Shown here one piece after another: positions 22,161 through 32,740 of a stretch of 33,586 nucleotides of DNA. Source of the stretch: Gnetum montanum (taxonomy: Eukaryota > Streptophyta > Gnetopsida > Gnetales > Gnetaceae); assembly GCA_015680685.1 (NCBI GenBank), contig MNCI01006062.1, forward strand, positions 762,219 through 795,804. The letters run 5' to 3'. The stretch's first letter is position 1. The number at the start of each line of letters is the position of its first letter. The notes below the pieces were generated by a model. That model worked only from the letters and a program-made list of their open reading frames with translations. It did no database searches and had not been told where the DNA came from. A program made the position numbers and the translations under genes.

Positions 22161-23519
22161 CGATGTTTTAGGCCTGAGGGAAATATCAAATTTTTAAATA
22201 TTTTCTTGAAATCTATGTTGAAAACTTAGGACATGTGATACATGTTGAAGGTTACTAGGGTAATTCCATTAATTTGAAAGGCACAATTAATTATGATGGT
22301 GTGGATTTTATCGATAAAACCTTAGATGGGAGAAAAAGGCTATGTAATGGTACATAGGAACGTTGAAATTCAGAGGGATAATAGTAGGGAAAGAACATTA
22401 TGAAAAATTATGTTGAGGGTAAGAAATGGTGTGTGTGAGCTATGTCATAAGTGAAGATTACAAAAGATTACACAAGTAGATCCTCCCCAAAGTAGGTTCC
22501 AACCTATAATGCCCTGGTGTAACCACACTTAAAGTGTCTATGGGCACTAGAAGGGTTAAATGTGATCCACACTAACTCCACAAAACACACACATGTAAAT
22601 ATCACTGGAATGAGGTAAGAATTCTATGTTACACACGACACAAGCTACAATTACACCAATAGTGAGATGAGATGAAGTATAGAAGGGATCATAGAGATTA
22701 GGACATGAGGTAATTGACCTAGGGCACAGTGAATCCTATGTGAAAAACATGATTAACATGTCATTAACTCATCGTTCCAAGATTAGGACCAAGTCCATCC
22801 TTCTAATTAGTGACATCGCATTATTTCATCCCATGATGAACAACCATGAGAGTACCATAAGAATAAGGCATACGATCACTTGGCATTTTGTTTAAGGGAT
22901 GAGTGATTTTTGTTTTGTGGCACTTTTCTTTTCATTTTATTTTTTCTCTTTTTTTTTGAATACTGAATCTAGAGAAGTTGCCAACCTTCAGGCATGGGTG
23001 CAGGTCTTTCCAATGGGACCCCCTAGAACAACATTTTCTTTTTGAATGCCCTTTTGATTACTCTTACTTCCATTTTTCGTTAGATCTACAAGGATCTTAG
23101 TACAACCACGTTGCATGATAACTCCCATAGACGTCACTAAAGAGAATCCTCAAGTCCCCTTGATGTCACACCCTAATCATTCCATCTTGGTCTCTCCTTC
23201 TTCATTCTGGGTACAATGAACACAAAATTAATTTTAAGTTTTTAAAATGTCAAGAATATCATTGTACCCTCGAACAGAACCTCTTATTTGTAGAGTGGAT
23301 GAGTGGGTGTAATGGGCTCACTATCCAAATAATTGATCACTAATGACTTAATAACATAGAACACACCTCAACCAACGATCCACATGAGTGTTTTATTCAT
23401 AGACAAGATTGCTTATAAAAAGACAAAAAGACAACAAGATAAAATAAGAAATTGAAAAATGAAAAACTGAAAAACAAAAATTTGTAAAAGTAAAGACAAA
23501 TATTTATTAATCCTACTTG

Positions 23520-25239
23520 TTATTCGAATGGGGGATATCCCCCATAACTAATTAGTTGAGGATGGAAAGGATTAATAAATGGAAGATGAGGATCCTTGCA
23601 TGTTGGAAGTATTGGGGCTTCGCCATACTTACCCCATTGGGGTTCACACACTTGATTATAATGAGCATAGTGGGGCAATTTATACGATGTAGTTCCCGGA
23701 TAACGAGTTGACCCACTATGATATTTGGGACCATTAGATGGTATGCAAGGATCGGGTTGTCACTCTCCATGGCTGTGTTCATTGGGCTGTATTGTTGTTG
23801 GAGTGTGAGTTGGTGGCCCTAATGAAGTTACATGAGGCGTTGGGTTGGAAGATAAGGGTGCACCACAGGGTTGGACTTGTGCTGAGTTGGAGGGTGCAGT
23901 GGCCTCGAAATTATGTTGTCCCTTCTTAGGGTCACTTCTAAAGAAGGGACACCTTTGATGTTGCTGAGGTCTCTCACTGCTGTTGCAAGTAGTAGCACAA
24001 GTAATGTTCGTGGGTTGTTGCTATGGTGTAAGCACCTTAGGAACAGTTGGTGGCAATGTATAAGGAGGGAAAGGATGAGAATGTTGAAAATTAGGAGGAA
24101 TAGTGTAAGGTACACAAGGCGGTGGTTGTGTTGAAGGCATGGGCTAATAGTATTGAGGAGAATGGTATTGCGGTGAGATAAGGTATGTTGGCCCAGTTGG
24201 AGAAACAAGATGTTGAACAAGATAAGCGTTTGGGTTTGGATGATATGAAGGTTGTCTCTAGTTTAGTGGTGGTCTCCCCCACAACTAGGATTGTTGTCAC
24301 TATGATCAAACATAGTATCTTTGTAAGAACTTTGGATGTAACATGTTTCCCCAATGCTCATGTAAATGTAACAATATTGGGCATTGGCCCTTGGGGTGAT
24401 CATACAGGCATATGTTGCATTCATACGTATGATTGGCAGTTGAGCTCTTATTTTCCTTATTCCTTCTTTCCAATTGTCTAATGTTTTGTCCTGATTCTTG
24501 GGTTGTCAAAACTCTAGCTGCAATAATGTTGATAAATTCTCCACACTTTTGATACGTCCATTCCAACATCTTATTGATCTTTGCCTCAACTTCTTCTAAC
24601 GATTGTTGTATCTACAAAGATGATGTTTCCACCTTGAGATTGGTTGATTTCTCCTTTTTATGATCATGGACCTTTGTTAAGTTGAGATTTTGATCCCCCT
24701 AATGTTTTTCAACACTCTCCCATCTAGCCATTTCTCCTTCTTCTTTTGCTACCCACTTAATAAGCTCTTGGATTTGATGGGTTCATAGTTCGTATAATTG
24801 ACCTTGGGCATACATCCCTAAATTTTCTCTGGTTGCATCACGAAGCCCATCAATGATATGGTACATTAGCCTTTCCTCGGAAAACCCATGGCCTGGACAA
24901 TTATTTAACAGTGAATAATATCTTTCTAATGCCATGTCCAAGGGNAAATTTAGGAAAGTTGTTTAAATCAAGCCTAGGTAGACGACTCTCTTCACAATGT
25001 CTATGTGAGATTTGAATAGCCTCTTGTATCTATGTTAGGCTTGTAGTGGCCAGTAGGGGTTCATCGTCATCAGGTAAGTTATGCTTTCGTGTGTTGGAAT
25101 GACATTTCTTTCGTTCATGTTTATAAGAAACCCCCACTTCAGGTTGTGTACTCCAATCTTCATCTTCATAAAGTTTGTTGGTTCTCCAATGAACTTTCTC
25201 ACTAAGTGTGGCTTTATTGTAATCTTGTAGGAGAGGCAT
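23520..25239 (-). pseudogene. gag relic of the minus-strand element
   Basis: About 570 codons on the minus strand. The N-terminal part (25239-25030) is followed, across an N at 24945 where the frame changes, by LDMALERYYSLLNNCPGHGF, IIDGLRD, a MYAQGQLYEL segment and IQELIKWVAKEEGE. This resembles the retrotransposon gag domain (PF03732) of Athila-type elements. A CNICLYDHPKGQC motif near 24420 fits the CX2CX3HX4C knuckle of that branch. The C-terminal third (24200-23520) is rich in Pro, Gln, Ser and Thr and ends at TAA 23520-23522. In-frame stops include TAG at 25030, 24144 and 24021 and TGA at 24783, 24306 and 23760. If the N is a missing or extra base, the whole protein is one frame. Gag would form the particle that packages the element RNA. 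Confidence 0.75.
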
Positions 25240-25363
25240 GGTTGGGAAATTGTGTGTGAATTTATATGTGACTTTTAATAATTATATTTTTTTTCTAAAA
25301 GATATATCGTTAAGTCCTTTACAGTGACCTTGTATGATATAACTAGTCTATATAACTAGCACC

Positions 25364-25382
25364 ATCCCCGACAACGACGCCA
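25364..25382 (-). other. Primer binding site, tRNA-Asp type
   Basis: On the minus strand, one base after the 5' LTR end, the sequence TGGCGTCGTTGTCGGGGAT resembles the complement of the 3' end of plant tRNA-Asp (TGGCGCCGTTGCCGGGGAT) with two C-to-T differences. This fixes the orientation of the element. The same primer type is used by Athila-like elements (recalled knowledge). Confidence 0.85.
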
Positions 25383-25456
25383 ATGATGAGTGACGAGGTA
25401 CCCCTACACTCAACCATATAAATACAAGTGTTGCACGTGTGATCCGGTTGAACTCC

Positions 25457-25576
25457 GTAGATGGACTATTTGTGGCATCTAGACAGTTAGCCTTAGGTCC
25501 TAGTTTGCTATCTTCNTGTAGATGGACTATTTGTGGCATCTAGACAGTTAGCCTTAGGTCCTAGTTTACTATCTTC
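25457..25576. other. Probable assembly artefact: 59-bp duplication around one N
   Basis: Bases 25457-25515 are repeated at 25518-25576 with one mismatch (TTTGCT versus TTTACT), separated by N at 25516 and one T. The mismatch fits two reads or contigs carrying different errors or alleles. Confidence 0.85.
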
Positions 25577-26196
25577 CCACCTGGACTAGTATTAGCTTTG
25601 TCACGTATGGTTTAATCTAGAGTGAGGTGTATGATGGGTTTCTAATCTAATGCTACTCTTGAAGGCAATGGAAAGTAATATTATCTAAGCTATGGGAGAA
25701 AGGGTGAGAGAATATAAACTAGCCTCAGTGTGATGAGCATCCATTCCTTGATTATTCGTACACATCTTGGACTTTGTGCATGACTACCACTGGGATTACT
25801 AAGTGCAGATCCTAGGTACGCTACTGGGTTACCAAGTAGTCACACTTAAATGCTCGTAATCAAGTCATACTCATTCCGCGTTTTAACATGAGTTTAAGGG
25901 TGAGAGAGATTAACTAGGAAAGTAGTAAATAACAATTAATTAAATGATTAATCTAAGTGAATGCTGCAATGATGAAGTAATTTCGATCTTTATTGTTGGT
26001 CATGTACATGTCCAAGTACGCCACACTCGAATAAAGGATTCTGTACAATTACATTCACCACACTGCGGGCATATATGGAGAGGAAAAGGATTGAGAGAGA
26101 GAAAATGAAAATTGAAATTAAAACTAACTCTAAAACTCACTAACTAATGATCCATGATTCATCTGTCTCCCTCTTATTGATAGATGAGGAGACAGG

Positions 26197-26243
26197 TCGC
26201 GATATTGCGTATGCGATATTGCAGGTTGGGCGGCAATATCGTG
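26197..26243 (-). promoter_or_regulatory. U3 palindrome cluster of LTR B
   Basis: Units such as CGCGATATTGCG and TGCGATATTGCA occur next to the degraded TATA box. This copy has lost about 14 bp relative to LTR A and many CpGs. Confidence 0.65.
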
Positions 26244-26267
26244 GTTGCCCCAGATGACGACTCATCA

Positions 26268-26649
26268 CCAGCAAAAGTTTAACAATTAATACATAATCTA
26301 TAGTATTAACTTCTTTTTGTTTTGGAGGTTTAAGGATGGGTAGCTTTCAACTTTTGTTACTATTTGTTCATTATTTCTTAGTGATGTATTCTTTTGTCTT
26401 TAGAGAGAGTTTTATCCTTCTCTTTATAAGAAATCCTTTAGTTAGAAATGAAGACCCATGAGGGTGCTTTTGAATAAGGGAAAGGCTTGATTCTTGTCAT
26501 ACCCCAAAGGAGAAGTTTTTTAGGATTAGTTGTAAGCATGAAAACATGAAAAGGCATCTTTGATATTGTTGGGCTTTTACTTTAGACTCTCTCTTTGATG
26601 ATTTGATGTATTTTATTTTTAAAAAATATTATTACTAATTTTTTTGGGT
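26268..26649. other. Flank between the LTR element and older retrotransposon DNA
   Basis: AT-rich sequence with no coding frame or repeat recognised. Confidence 0.4.
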
Positions 26650-27369
26650 CTGAAACCTCCCAACTATATCAGAAGTTGGGATTGTTAAGAAATACCCTAA
26701 CTAATTTTAACAAGGCTTTTCAACCTAACATTCAACTAAGTAAAGATGGGGAAGATGTTATCATCCATAGCAATGAAGAATATTATTCTCAAAAAATTTT
26801 AATGATTATTGGGATGCTCCATCAACACTCTATCCACCCCAACATGTTCACTACATCAACCTTACTAATGCCATCAATCAATCCATATCTCAACCAATCT
26901 TCTTGGTAGCATCTATATTATCTATAGTTTCTTCTTCAATTACCCTACCATTCCCATATAGTTTATTCTCCATTAAAACTAATGTAAACTTACCCTTGTT
27001 AACTTTGAATCCAAATTCCTTCTTGAACTTATTTCATCCCATGTCAATCACTCCACAAGTCCAAAAATCTCAAGTATTTCTCCCATTCCTTCCACCATAT
27101 CAGTTATTACTCTAATTTAATGTCTCTTCATCAACTTCATTTCCAACTGTTGCTCCACTTGAGCCTATTCTTCCTACCTCTAATTTATCTTTCAATAATC
27201 CTTCAATCCCTAGTGTACCTTCTGAACTTATTTTGTTGCTACAAGATCTTTCATGTTTGATTTAGATAAATAAGAATTAAATTAAAAAGACTACAACATT
27301 ATATGGGTGAAGCTCAATAGTCTCCATTTTCCATCTTCTTATTAGCCCTTTAATTGCACTGACTTAAGT

Positions 27370-28400
27370 TCCCAAACACATTTCCTTGCCCAATTTTAAC
27401 AAGTATGTGGGGAAAATTGATCTTACTAATCATATCATAACCTTTTGCAATGAGTATATGCTACTACCCAAGTATCCCCATACCATCTTAAGAAGTTTAT
27501 CAAATTTTCTTATAGAAAATTTGCTTGAGTGGTACAGATAACTTCCTCATAGGTCCATCAATTCCTTGGAGCAACTCCTCATGGCCTTTGTAGATAAGTT
27601 CAAATGTAATATTAGCAAAGGTGGCACTCTTCAAAAGCTTTTGGCCATTAAGTATGAGCCTAATGAAACTATCACCAAGTTCATATCCTAATGGACTTTT
27701 TCCACAATGGAATTGATACACCCATTGCTAGATTATTAGCTAATTGACATCTTTGAAGGAGCTATTAATGATTATATCAAAGAGAATGTTTATCCTTGGC
27801 AACTTAGGCTTTACAACATCATCACATCTACAAAGCACATTGAAGAAGAGGCAATATAGTAAAATGATCTAGAATGGATTAACTTTTGCAACAAGGAAAA
27901 CAAGGCAACTAAAGAAAAACTCAACAAAACATAGGAAAAAGAGTTTCTTTAGTTAGCTAAATGTCACAAGACTCTTTAGCAACATGTAAAAACAATAGAA
28001 CAACAAACCAAAAGGTAACTAATACTGTACAAGCTTCATCTAGTGGAAACTAATAGATGAGATAACCTAAAGATAAATGAAACTACTGCAACTTCCCAAT
28101 GATGTATACTTAGTTATATAACATGATGTTGAAGGAAGAACATGTCATCCCAAAGTAAGTAGTAGAAAATATGTAGGCCAGGTTCAAATAATTACAAAAT
28201 TTGTCTAAAGATTCTTACTAATTTATAGAAGGGAATCATTTAGTTCCAAAACATGATAATCCAAAAAATGTTTGTTATTACCATGAGGAAATAGAACATG
28301 ACATTGATAACTACAATGTACATAAGGATGACATACAATCTCTCATGGAGGAAGAAAAAATTATTTTTAACACCTTAGTGCAATCCAACAACTAGGATAT
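27370..28400 (+). pseudogene. gag relic of the plus-strand Ty3-type element
   Basis: A largely open plus frame reads NKYVGKIDLTNHIITFCNEY, then LEWYR, LPHRSINSLEQLLMAFVDKF and KYEPNETITKFIS with scattered TAA/TAG stops. This is the order of the Retrotrans_gag domain (the W-Y-x-L, S-W/S-L and F-x-x-x-F positions). About 400 bp later CYYHEEIEHDIDNY, then DDIQSLMEEEKI, matches the C-x-x-H-x4-GH-x4-C plus helix region of plant Ty3 gag, with the last cysteine changed to tyrosine. It is broken beyond expression. Confidence 0.65.
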
Positions 28401-29379
28401 GTAGATCTTCTAGGATCCCTTGAATGCTAACTCAAGATGGATATTTTCATTTCTTCTTGAATTTAAATGCAATCATCCTAAAGCCTCATTTATCATCCAG
28501 ATGGATTTCCTTCAAACCAATGCCCAGGTATCCTCTAAATTGAATCTTCGTAAACCTAAGAAGCCTTTTTTTATTAATGTTCTCACAAGTAATTCTTCTA
28601 TTTTACATGACTAAAACATTGACAAAGGTTTATTTATGATTGATTTAACATTGTATTATGATCTTCCTTCCATCCATCTAGACCCAACCCACAACAATCC
28701 TCATCATCATCAAGGAATAGATTACTTTTGCCTACTCCTACTTGCCTAGTAGATATTTCTTCCATGTTGCCTTACACTATTCCATTTTTATCTCACCCCT
28801 TATCTCTAATCAACTCATAGATTTCACCATTACTCCCAACTCCTATGCCTCTAGTGTGGATCCTAATTAGAGAATGAAAAGATAAAACCTTAGTTAACAA
28901 GAGGAAGGATAAAGATAAAGCTAATAAATAGATTACCAAAAAATAAAAGAAGAAGGTTTCATTCCATATATTCTAGAATGCATTTTCACTTTCTCCATCA
29001 ACTCCTCAAATGGCTTGATTGTGAGAATCTATTTCTTTAGTGCCTCCTTCTCCTAAGAATTTGACACTAGAAAATTGAACATTTTCCTAGATAACTACAA
29101 CTATGAAATCTAAGGGAATAAATAATTTTCTTTTTAATCTTATATCTACCTCCAAGGAACATTAATTAGCATTGGAAGAACTCTTAAAGTCCATCATGAT
29201 CCTTACTAAAATCTGGCCATAAGCTTAGGCAATATCATCAGTGATTAATGCATCTTGATATAAACCATATTACCTAATGTTCAAGGGAGAAGGCATCAAA
29301 ATGCATCCCATAATGGGTACCATGTGCAGCTTTCCATCTACATCACGATATGAATTGGGAACACCATGACACTAACATC
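28401..29379 (+). other. Degraded linker between gag and protease relics
   Basis: A short open frame at 28420-28614 (basic, LRKPKKPFF) and a low-complexity His/Pro stretch (PTHNNPHHHQ near 28683-28715) fit the variable linker of a gag-pro polyprotein. Stops are frequent and no domain can be assigned. Confidence 0.4.
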
Positions 29380-29645
29380 ATTCCATGTGGATGGTAAAGT
29401 TAGATCCAACATCATCTCATGGATTCTCATCAAATGTCTCATGCTTGAAAAAATAAGTCATGTACTTTAATTATAACTCTACTTTGATTTCATTTAGTGC
29501 AACTAGGGTAGACATTATTGGTGTAATTAAGTTGCCTTTATTTGTAGGAAATAGTATCACTTCCAAAGCTATTTTTATAGTCATTAGGGATTCATTTGAA
29601 ATTAATGCTATGTTAGAAAGACCTTGGTTAGATTATCATATCTAG
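29380..29645 (+). pseudogene. Retroviral-type aspartic protease relic
   Basis: VDGKVRSNIISW (aspartate codon at 29390-29392) sits where VDSGAxxNIIS is expected, so the catalytic D-S/T-G triad is degraded. After a frame change the open stretch 29460-29645 reads TRVDIIGVIKLPLFVGN, FIVIRDSFEINAMLERPWL, the usual G-x-I-x-LPL-x-VG and xNxLLGRPWL blocks of plant Ty3 proteases. The protease would have matured the gag polyprotein. Inactive. Confidence 0.65.
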
Positions 29646-30105
29646 TTTCTTTTCCTATGCATCAAGAATACATTTCCTAAACAAATATCAAGTAGTTATC
29701 CATGTCGATCTTGAATTTTCTGTAATTTTGTATCTTGACATCTTAGATGAGACTTTCCTAGGCTCCTAACCTTAACATTTGGTAAAACTTCATTGGAGGA
29801 AGCCAACAAGTATAACACTAACATTCCTTGGTCATCTAACTCTCATGAGTTCATAGACTTAGGTTTCAATGAATTTGAAATTAGGAAGTTAATAAAAAAC
29901 ATTGAGAATCCTACTCATTCTAAAGCTAAGAAAGCCATTGCTAGGATGTTCTCTACTTGAGGATCAAAATTTTTATTTCTTAAATCTTTCCTTCTTCTTT
30001 TCCATTTGGCTTGCTATGTTTCATTTCATTTCAAGTTATGTTCTTTTAGTTTAGTCTCTATTATTATGTTTGGTCCCCATGTATTAGATTTTATAATTAA
30101 GATTT

Positions 30106-30110
30106 CTTAG
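30106..30110 (+). other. Left target site duplication of the solo LTR
   Basis: CTTAG immediately before TGATGACT; the identical CTTAG follows the LTR at 30961-30965. Five base pairs is the usual size for Ty3-type integrase. Confidence 0.9.
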
Positions 30111-30584
30111 TGATGACTGGCGAGGTACCCCTACGCTCAACCATACAAATACGAGCGTTACACGTGCGATCCGGTCGAACTCTACAGACTAAGTGCCTAC
30201 ACGCCTCATGGAACACTTAGGGTTAATCATTTGTTGTCTTCCCAGACTTACTTGTAGTTGTCACGGTTGTATGGTTAAGTAAGTCTGAGGTATGTGATTT
30301 TTATGTCTTTTTTGTTTTATCTCCTATGCTAAGAGGTGAAGGGTGAAGAGACTAATTGACTAACTTTAACTAACTAACTAAGCCTTAATTAACCTAGCAT
30401 TAGCATCCGTTCCCACTTACCGTTCACACCCTGAACCAATGCAACCTTGGTTACCAAACACTAGTTGTTACTGGGATCACCAAGGGTAATGCACATGCTC
30501 GAAGTGGTCGTATTGAGGCACTTAACTAGGAGAGAAGGGTTGGGAGAGATTTAATTAACTTAATAAAGAAATTAAATGATAAAT

Positions 30585-30670
30585 AATAAATAACGATAAA
30601 TAAAGTCCTAATTAGCCTATTCCATGNCAATAAATAACGATAAATAAAGTCCTAATTAGCCTATTCCATG
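30585..30670. other. Probable assembly artefact: 42-bp duplication around one N
   Basis: Bases 30585-30626 recur exactly at 30629-30670, with N at 30627 and one C between. It is the fourth instance of the pattern in the window. Confidence 0.9.
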
Positions 30671-30886
30671 CACTGCAAGGTTTATCCAAGAAGTTCGTCT
30701 TTATTTCTGTACACAAGGTACAATATTGCTCGAATAAAGATCCGTTCACTTTGGAGTTCCTACTGCAGGCACATGGAAATTAATCTATCTCTGGAAAGGT
30801 CAAACTGCCAGAGTTTTGCTACGGTCTAAGCCTAGAATGAGAAACAAGGGAGAGTTGCCTCTTATTTATAGACTTGGCAGCGCACT

Positions 30887-30949
30887 GTGATATCACGTAC
30901 ACGATATCGCGGGGGAAGATGCGATATCTCGTGGGATGCAATATCGCGG
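30887..30949 (-). promoter_or_regulatory. U3 palindrome cluster of LTR C
   Basis: Contains GTGATATCAC (30887-30896), still a perfect palindrome although both CpGs of the consensus have changed, then ACGATATCGCG, GCGATATCTC and GCAATATCGC. It begins 15 bp from the TATA box. Confidence 0.75.
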
Positions 30950-30960
30950 CTGTCCCATCA

Positions 30961-30965
30961 CTTAG
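30961..30965 (+). other. Right target site duplication of the solo LTR
   Basis: CTTAG, identical to 30106-30110. Confidence 0.9.
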
Positions 30966-32451
30966 CTTTTTACTTTCTTTAGTTATTATTTTCTTGATTT
31001 TAGTTACTCCTTAAATGATAAAAAGAAATCACAAACATAAATATATATAATTTAATATTTCAAAAACATGTAAAAACTAAAATTTAGAAATACATCAAAT
31101 TTAAAAATGATATAAATAATATTCTCTTTCCTTTCACTACTTTCTAAATTACATTATTTGAAGCTTTTAATAAAAATTTATACTTTCTAGTCTTACATAG
31201 TCATCACATCAAATTAATAAAAAAAGGTAAGTTCCAAATTATTAAAATCAATATATAGCATCTCTAGGATCATCCGTGGTTAATCTAAATTTATTCTAAT
31301 TTTTGATCATATCTCTTCCTCTTTAGATCCTAGAAGAGGATATTTGATATTCTTTTGGTATGCTACCATGCTTGTTCAAACACCTTAAAGGTCTCTTTTG
31401 CTCTAATTTTCTTTTTCAATAGGTCCTTGACTCTCTTTCTTGTCTTTGATTCCTACCATAGTTGCTTGATGGTTTGGGCTTGTTTCTTATATTGTACCTT
31501 ACCCTTTCTTTGCTTGCCTCCCAATGCTCCTAGTTAGCATAGCTATTTTTCATCTTTACATTTGCCTACTTCATTGGTAGTAATGTGCTATTTAATTACA
31601 AATTTTGGCCTACTAGATTCCTCTTCACATCTCTTAGGTGTCAATACAATGAAGCAATTGGATTGTAGTGAATCATAGCACTTTCATGTAAATTGACTTT
31701 CAAAATTTGAACTCTTTTCTACAAATCATCTACTTGCATTGACATTTTCTTTTTATTTATCCATGCTTTTACTAATTCCATTGTTAGATTGATATTTATA
31801 ACTACTTGTTCTATAGGAAGGGAGGTCATATCCACTTTGTCGCTTACCAACATATCTACTCAAGTTTTTATTTTTGGGTTTTCAAGGCAAGGTCCTTGTA
31901 AAACTAGATCCACTACCCTAATGTTTCCATGATCAACAATGATCTTAAGATATGTACTCCAAAAGTATAAAATCTTATGTATCTTTTGTATAACTCTTAC
32001 ATGTACAATTAAATCCTTGGGTAGTTGCTTACCAATGTTGATAATTTCTTGTGACTTCTCAGTAAACTTACAATCATGCATTTTATCAAATTCTCCTTGT
32101 TAGTTATTTTCTTCCAAATTAGTTTCTTCAAATCTATGTAGTTCACCTGAACCTTGGTAATTATGTCAACTAAATAATACAAGGGTAAGACTCAAAAATC
32201 ATTTCACTTATCAACAGTTGTTTTATTTTCTTTATCAAATTGTTCTTCCAATCACTTACATCCTGCATAGTTTTTAATTTGAGGTTCATTGGGAGGAAGA
32301 ATAGTTTCCATTCTTGAAGATGAGATCATTGAGTCACTTTCTAAATGTGTATCCAAAACATCATCACCTACATTATCACATGAGATTGGATTAGTCATTC
32401 TATGTTCTTGTGATAATAAATAGACCATTAGCAAGTTTGATTTATCTTGGT
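30966..32451 (-). other. Decayed DNA with coding-like minus-strand fragments, unrecognised
   Basis: The left part (30966-31850) is AT-rich with no frame I trust. From about 32451 down to 31860 the minus strand reads as pieces of one protein: an acidic stretch (VGDDVLDTHLESDSMISSS, LPPNEPQIKN), then LPLYYLVDIITKVQVNYIDLKKLI, a SLLRSHKKLS segment and ILYFWSTYLKIIVDHGNIRV, interrupted by stops. I do not recognise the family. The frame is cut off on its upstream side exactly at the LTR D border, so the LTR insertion interrupted it. It could be a retroelement ORF or a gene fragment. Confidence 0.4.
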
Positions 32452-32740
32452 TGATGAGTGGCGAGGTACCCCTACACTCAGCCATACAAATACAAGCGTG
32501 CACGCACGATCCGGTCGAACTCTGTAGACTAAATGCCTTAACACCACAAGAAACACTTGGGGTTAATTGTTTGTTGTCTTCCCAGGTTTGCTTGTAAGTG
32601 TCACGGTGTATGGTTAAGTAAGTCTGAGGTATGTGATTTTTTTGGTATTTTCAAGTTTATCTTCTAAGCTATGAGAGGAAAGGGTTGAGAAACTAAGCTA
32701 ACTCTAACTAATGTCCTAAGTCTAAATTAACTAGCGTCAG

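Larger units (their letters stand above)
21592..23519. other. Noncoding spacer between gag and the second ORF
   Basis: About 1.9 kb inside the element with no pol-like translation in any frame. It holds a C-rich tract (21872-21887), a 49-nt G-run with one C (22057-22105), an N at 22114 and a fragment of the U3-type palindrome (22115-22160). An A-rich, purine-biased plus-strand stretch lies near 23400-23500, just past the gag stop in element orientation. Confidence 0.6.
17887..26267 (-). mobile_element. Non-autonomous LTR retrotransposon (gag plus transposon-protein ORF, no pol)
   Basis: Two LTRs in the same orientation flank about 6.9 kb. A tRNA-Asp-type primer binding site lies inside the right LTR and a purine-rich tract inside the left one, so transcription runs on the minus strand and the right LTR is the 5' LTR. 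Inside, in element order, are a gag relic (25239-23520), a long noncoding spacer (23519-21592) and a ~930-codon ORF relic (21591-18684). No protease, reverse transcriptase, RNase H or integrase motif was found on either strand, so the element would rely on proteins from an autonomous relative. The gag wording and PBS point to the Athila/Tat branch of Ty3 elements (inference). LTR divergence is about 8 percent by eye (roughly 50 substitutions in ~620 aligned bases, mostly transitions), so it is an old copy. Both ORFs carry many stops. Confidence 0.85.
25384..26267 (-). repeat. LTR B: 5' LTR of the minus-strand element
   Basis: Bounded by TGATGAGT (25384) and ACTCATCA (26267), an 8-bp perfect inverted terminus. 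Real length is about 824 bp after removing a 60-bp assembly duplication. The minus strand carries a degraded TATA (CTATCAATA, 26175-26183), the poly(A) stem CTTTATT (25988-25994) / AATAAAG (26030-26036), module arms CTTGATTA (25747-25754) / TAATCAAG (25857-25864), inner arms GACTAC/GTAGTC, and outer arms CACCT (25578) / AGGTG (25625). The base pairs directly right of it, CCAGC, are the candidate target duplication; the left copy is in the N gap. Confidence 0.9.
26650..30050 (+). mobile_element. Decayed Ty3-type retrotransposon body (gag to protease)
   Basis: On the plus strand, broken frames give a Pro-rich gag N-terminus (from about 26670), a gag core (27390-27850), a CCHC-type relic (28270-28360) and an aspartic protease relic (29380-29645). 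A further acidic tail (near 29850-29960, EFIDLGFNEFEIRKLIKNI) ends in a stop. No reverse transcriptase or integrase follows and the element's own LTRs were not found. It is much more decayed than, and opposite in orientation to, the 17.9-26.3 kb element, so it is a separate and probably older insertion. The solo LTR at 30111 begins just after it. Confidence 0.65.
30111..30960 (-). repeat. LTR C: solo LTR of the same family
   Basis: Starts TGATGACTGGCGAGG and ends CCCATCA, flanked on both sides by CTTAG. No internal sequence remains, so the two LTRs of this insertion recombined. Real length is about 807 bp after removing a 43-bp assembly duplication. The minus strand has an intact TATA CTATAAATA (30863-30871), the poly(A) stem TCTTTATT (30698-30705) / AATAAAGA (30733-30740), module arms CCACTT (30413-30418) / AAGTGG (30502-30507), inner arms CCTTGG (30445) / CCAAGG (30480), and an 11-bp perfect stem CAGACTTACTT (30243-30253) / AAGTAAGTCTG (30277-30287). 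Confidence 0.92.

Noticed and set aside
22029-22229. Open frame coding a poly-glycine stretch
   Set aside because: It is only the translation of the G-run and spans an N; no real protein.
23738-24481. Plus-strand open frames between 23.7 and 24.5 kb
   Set aside because: They are antisense shadows of the Pro/Gln-rich gag tail on the minus strand.
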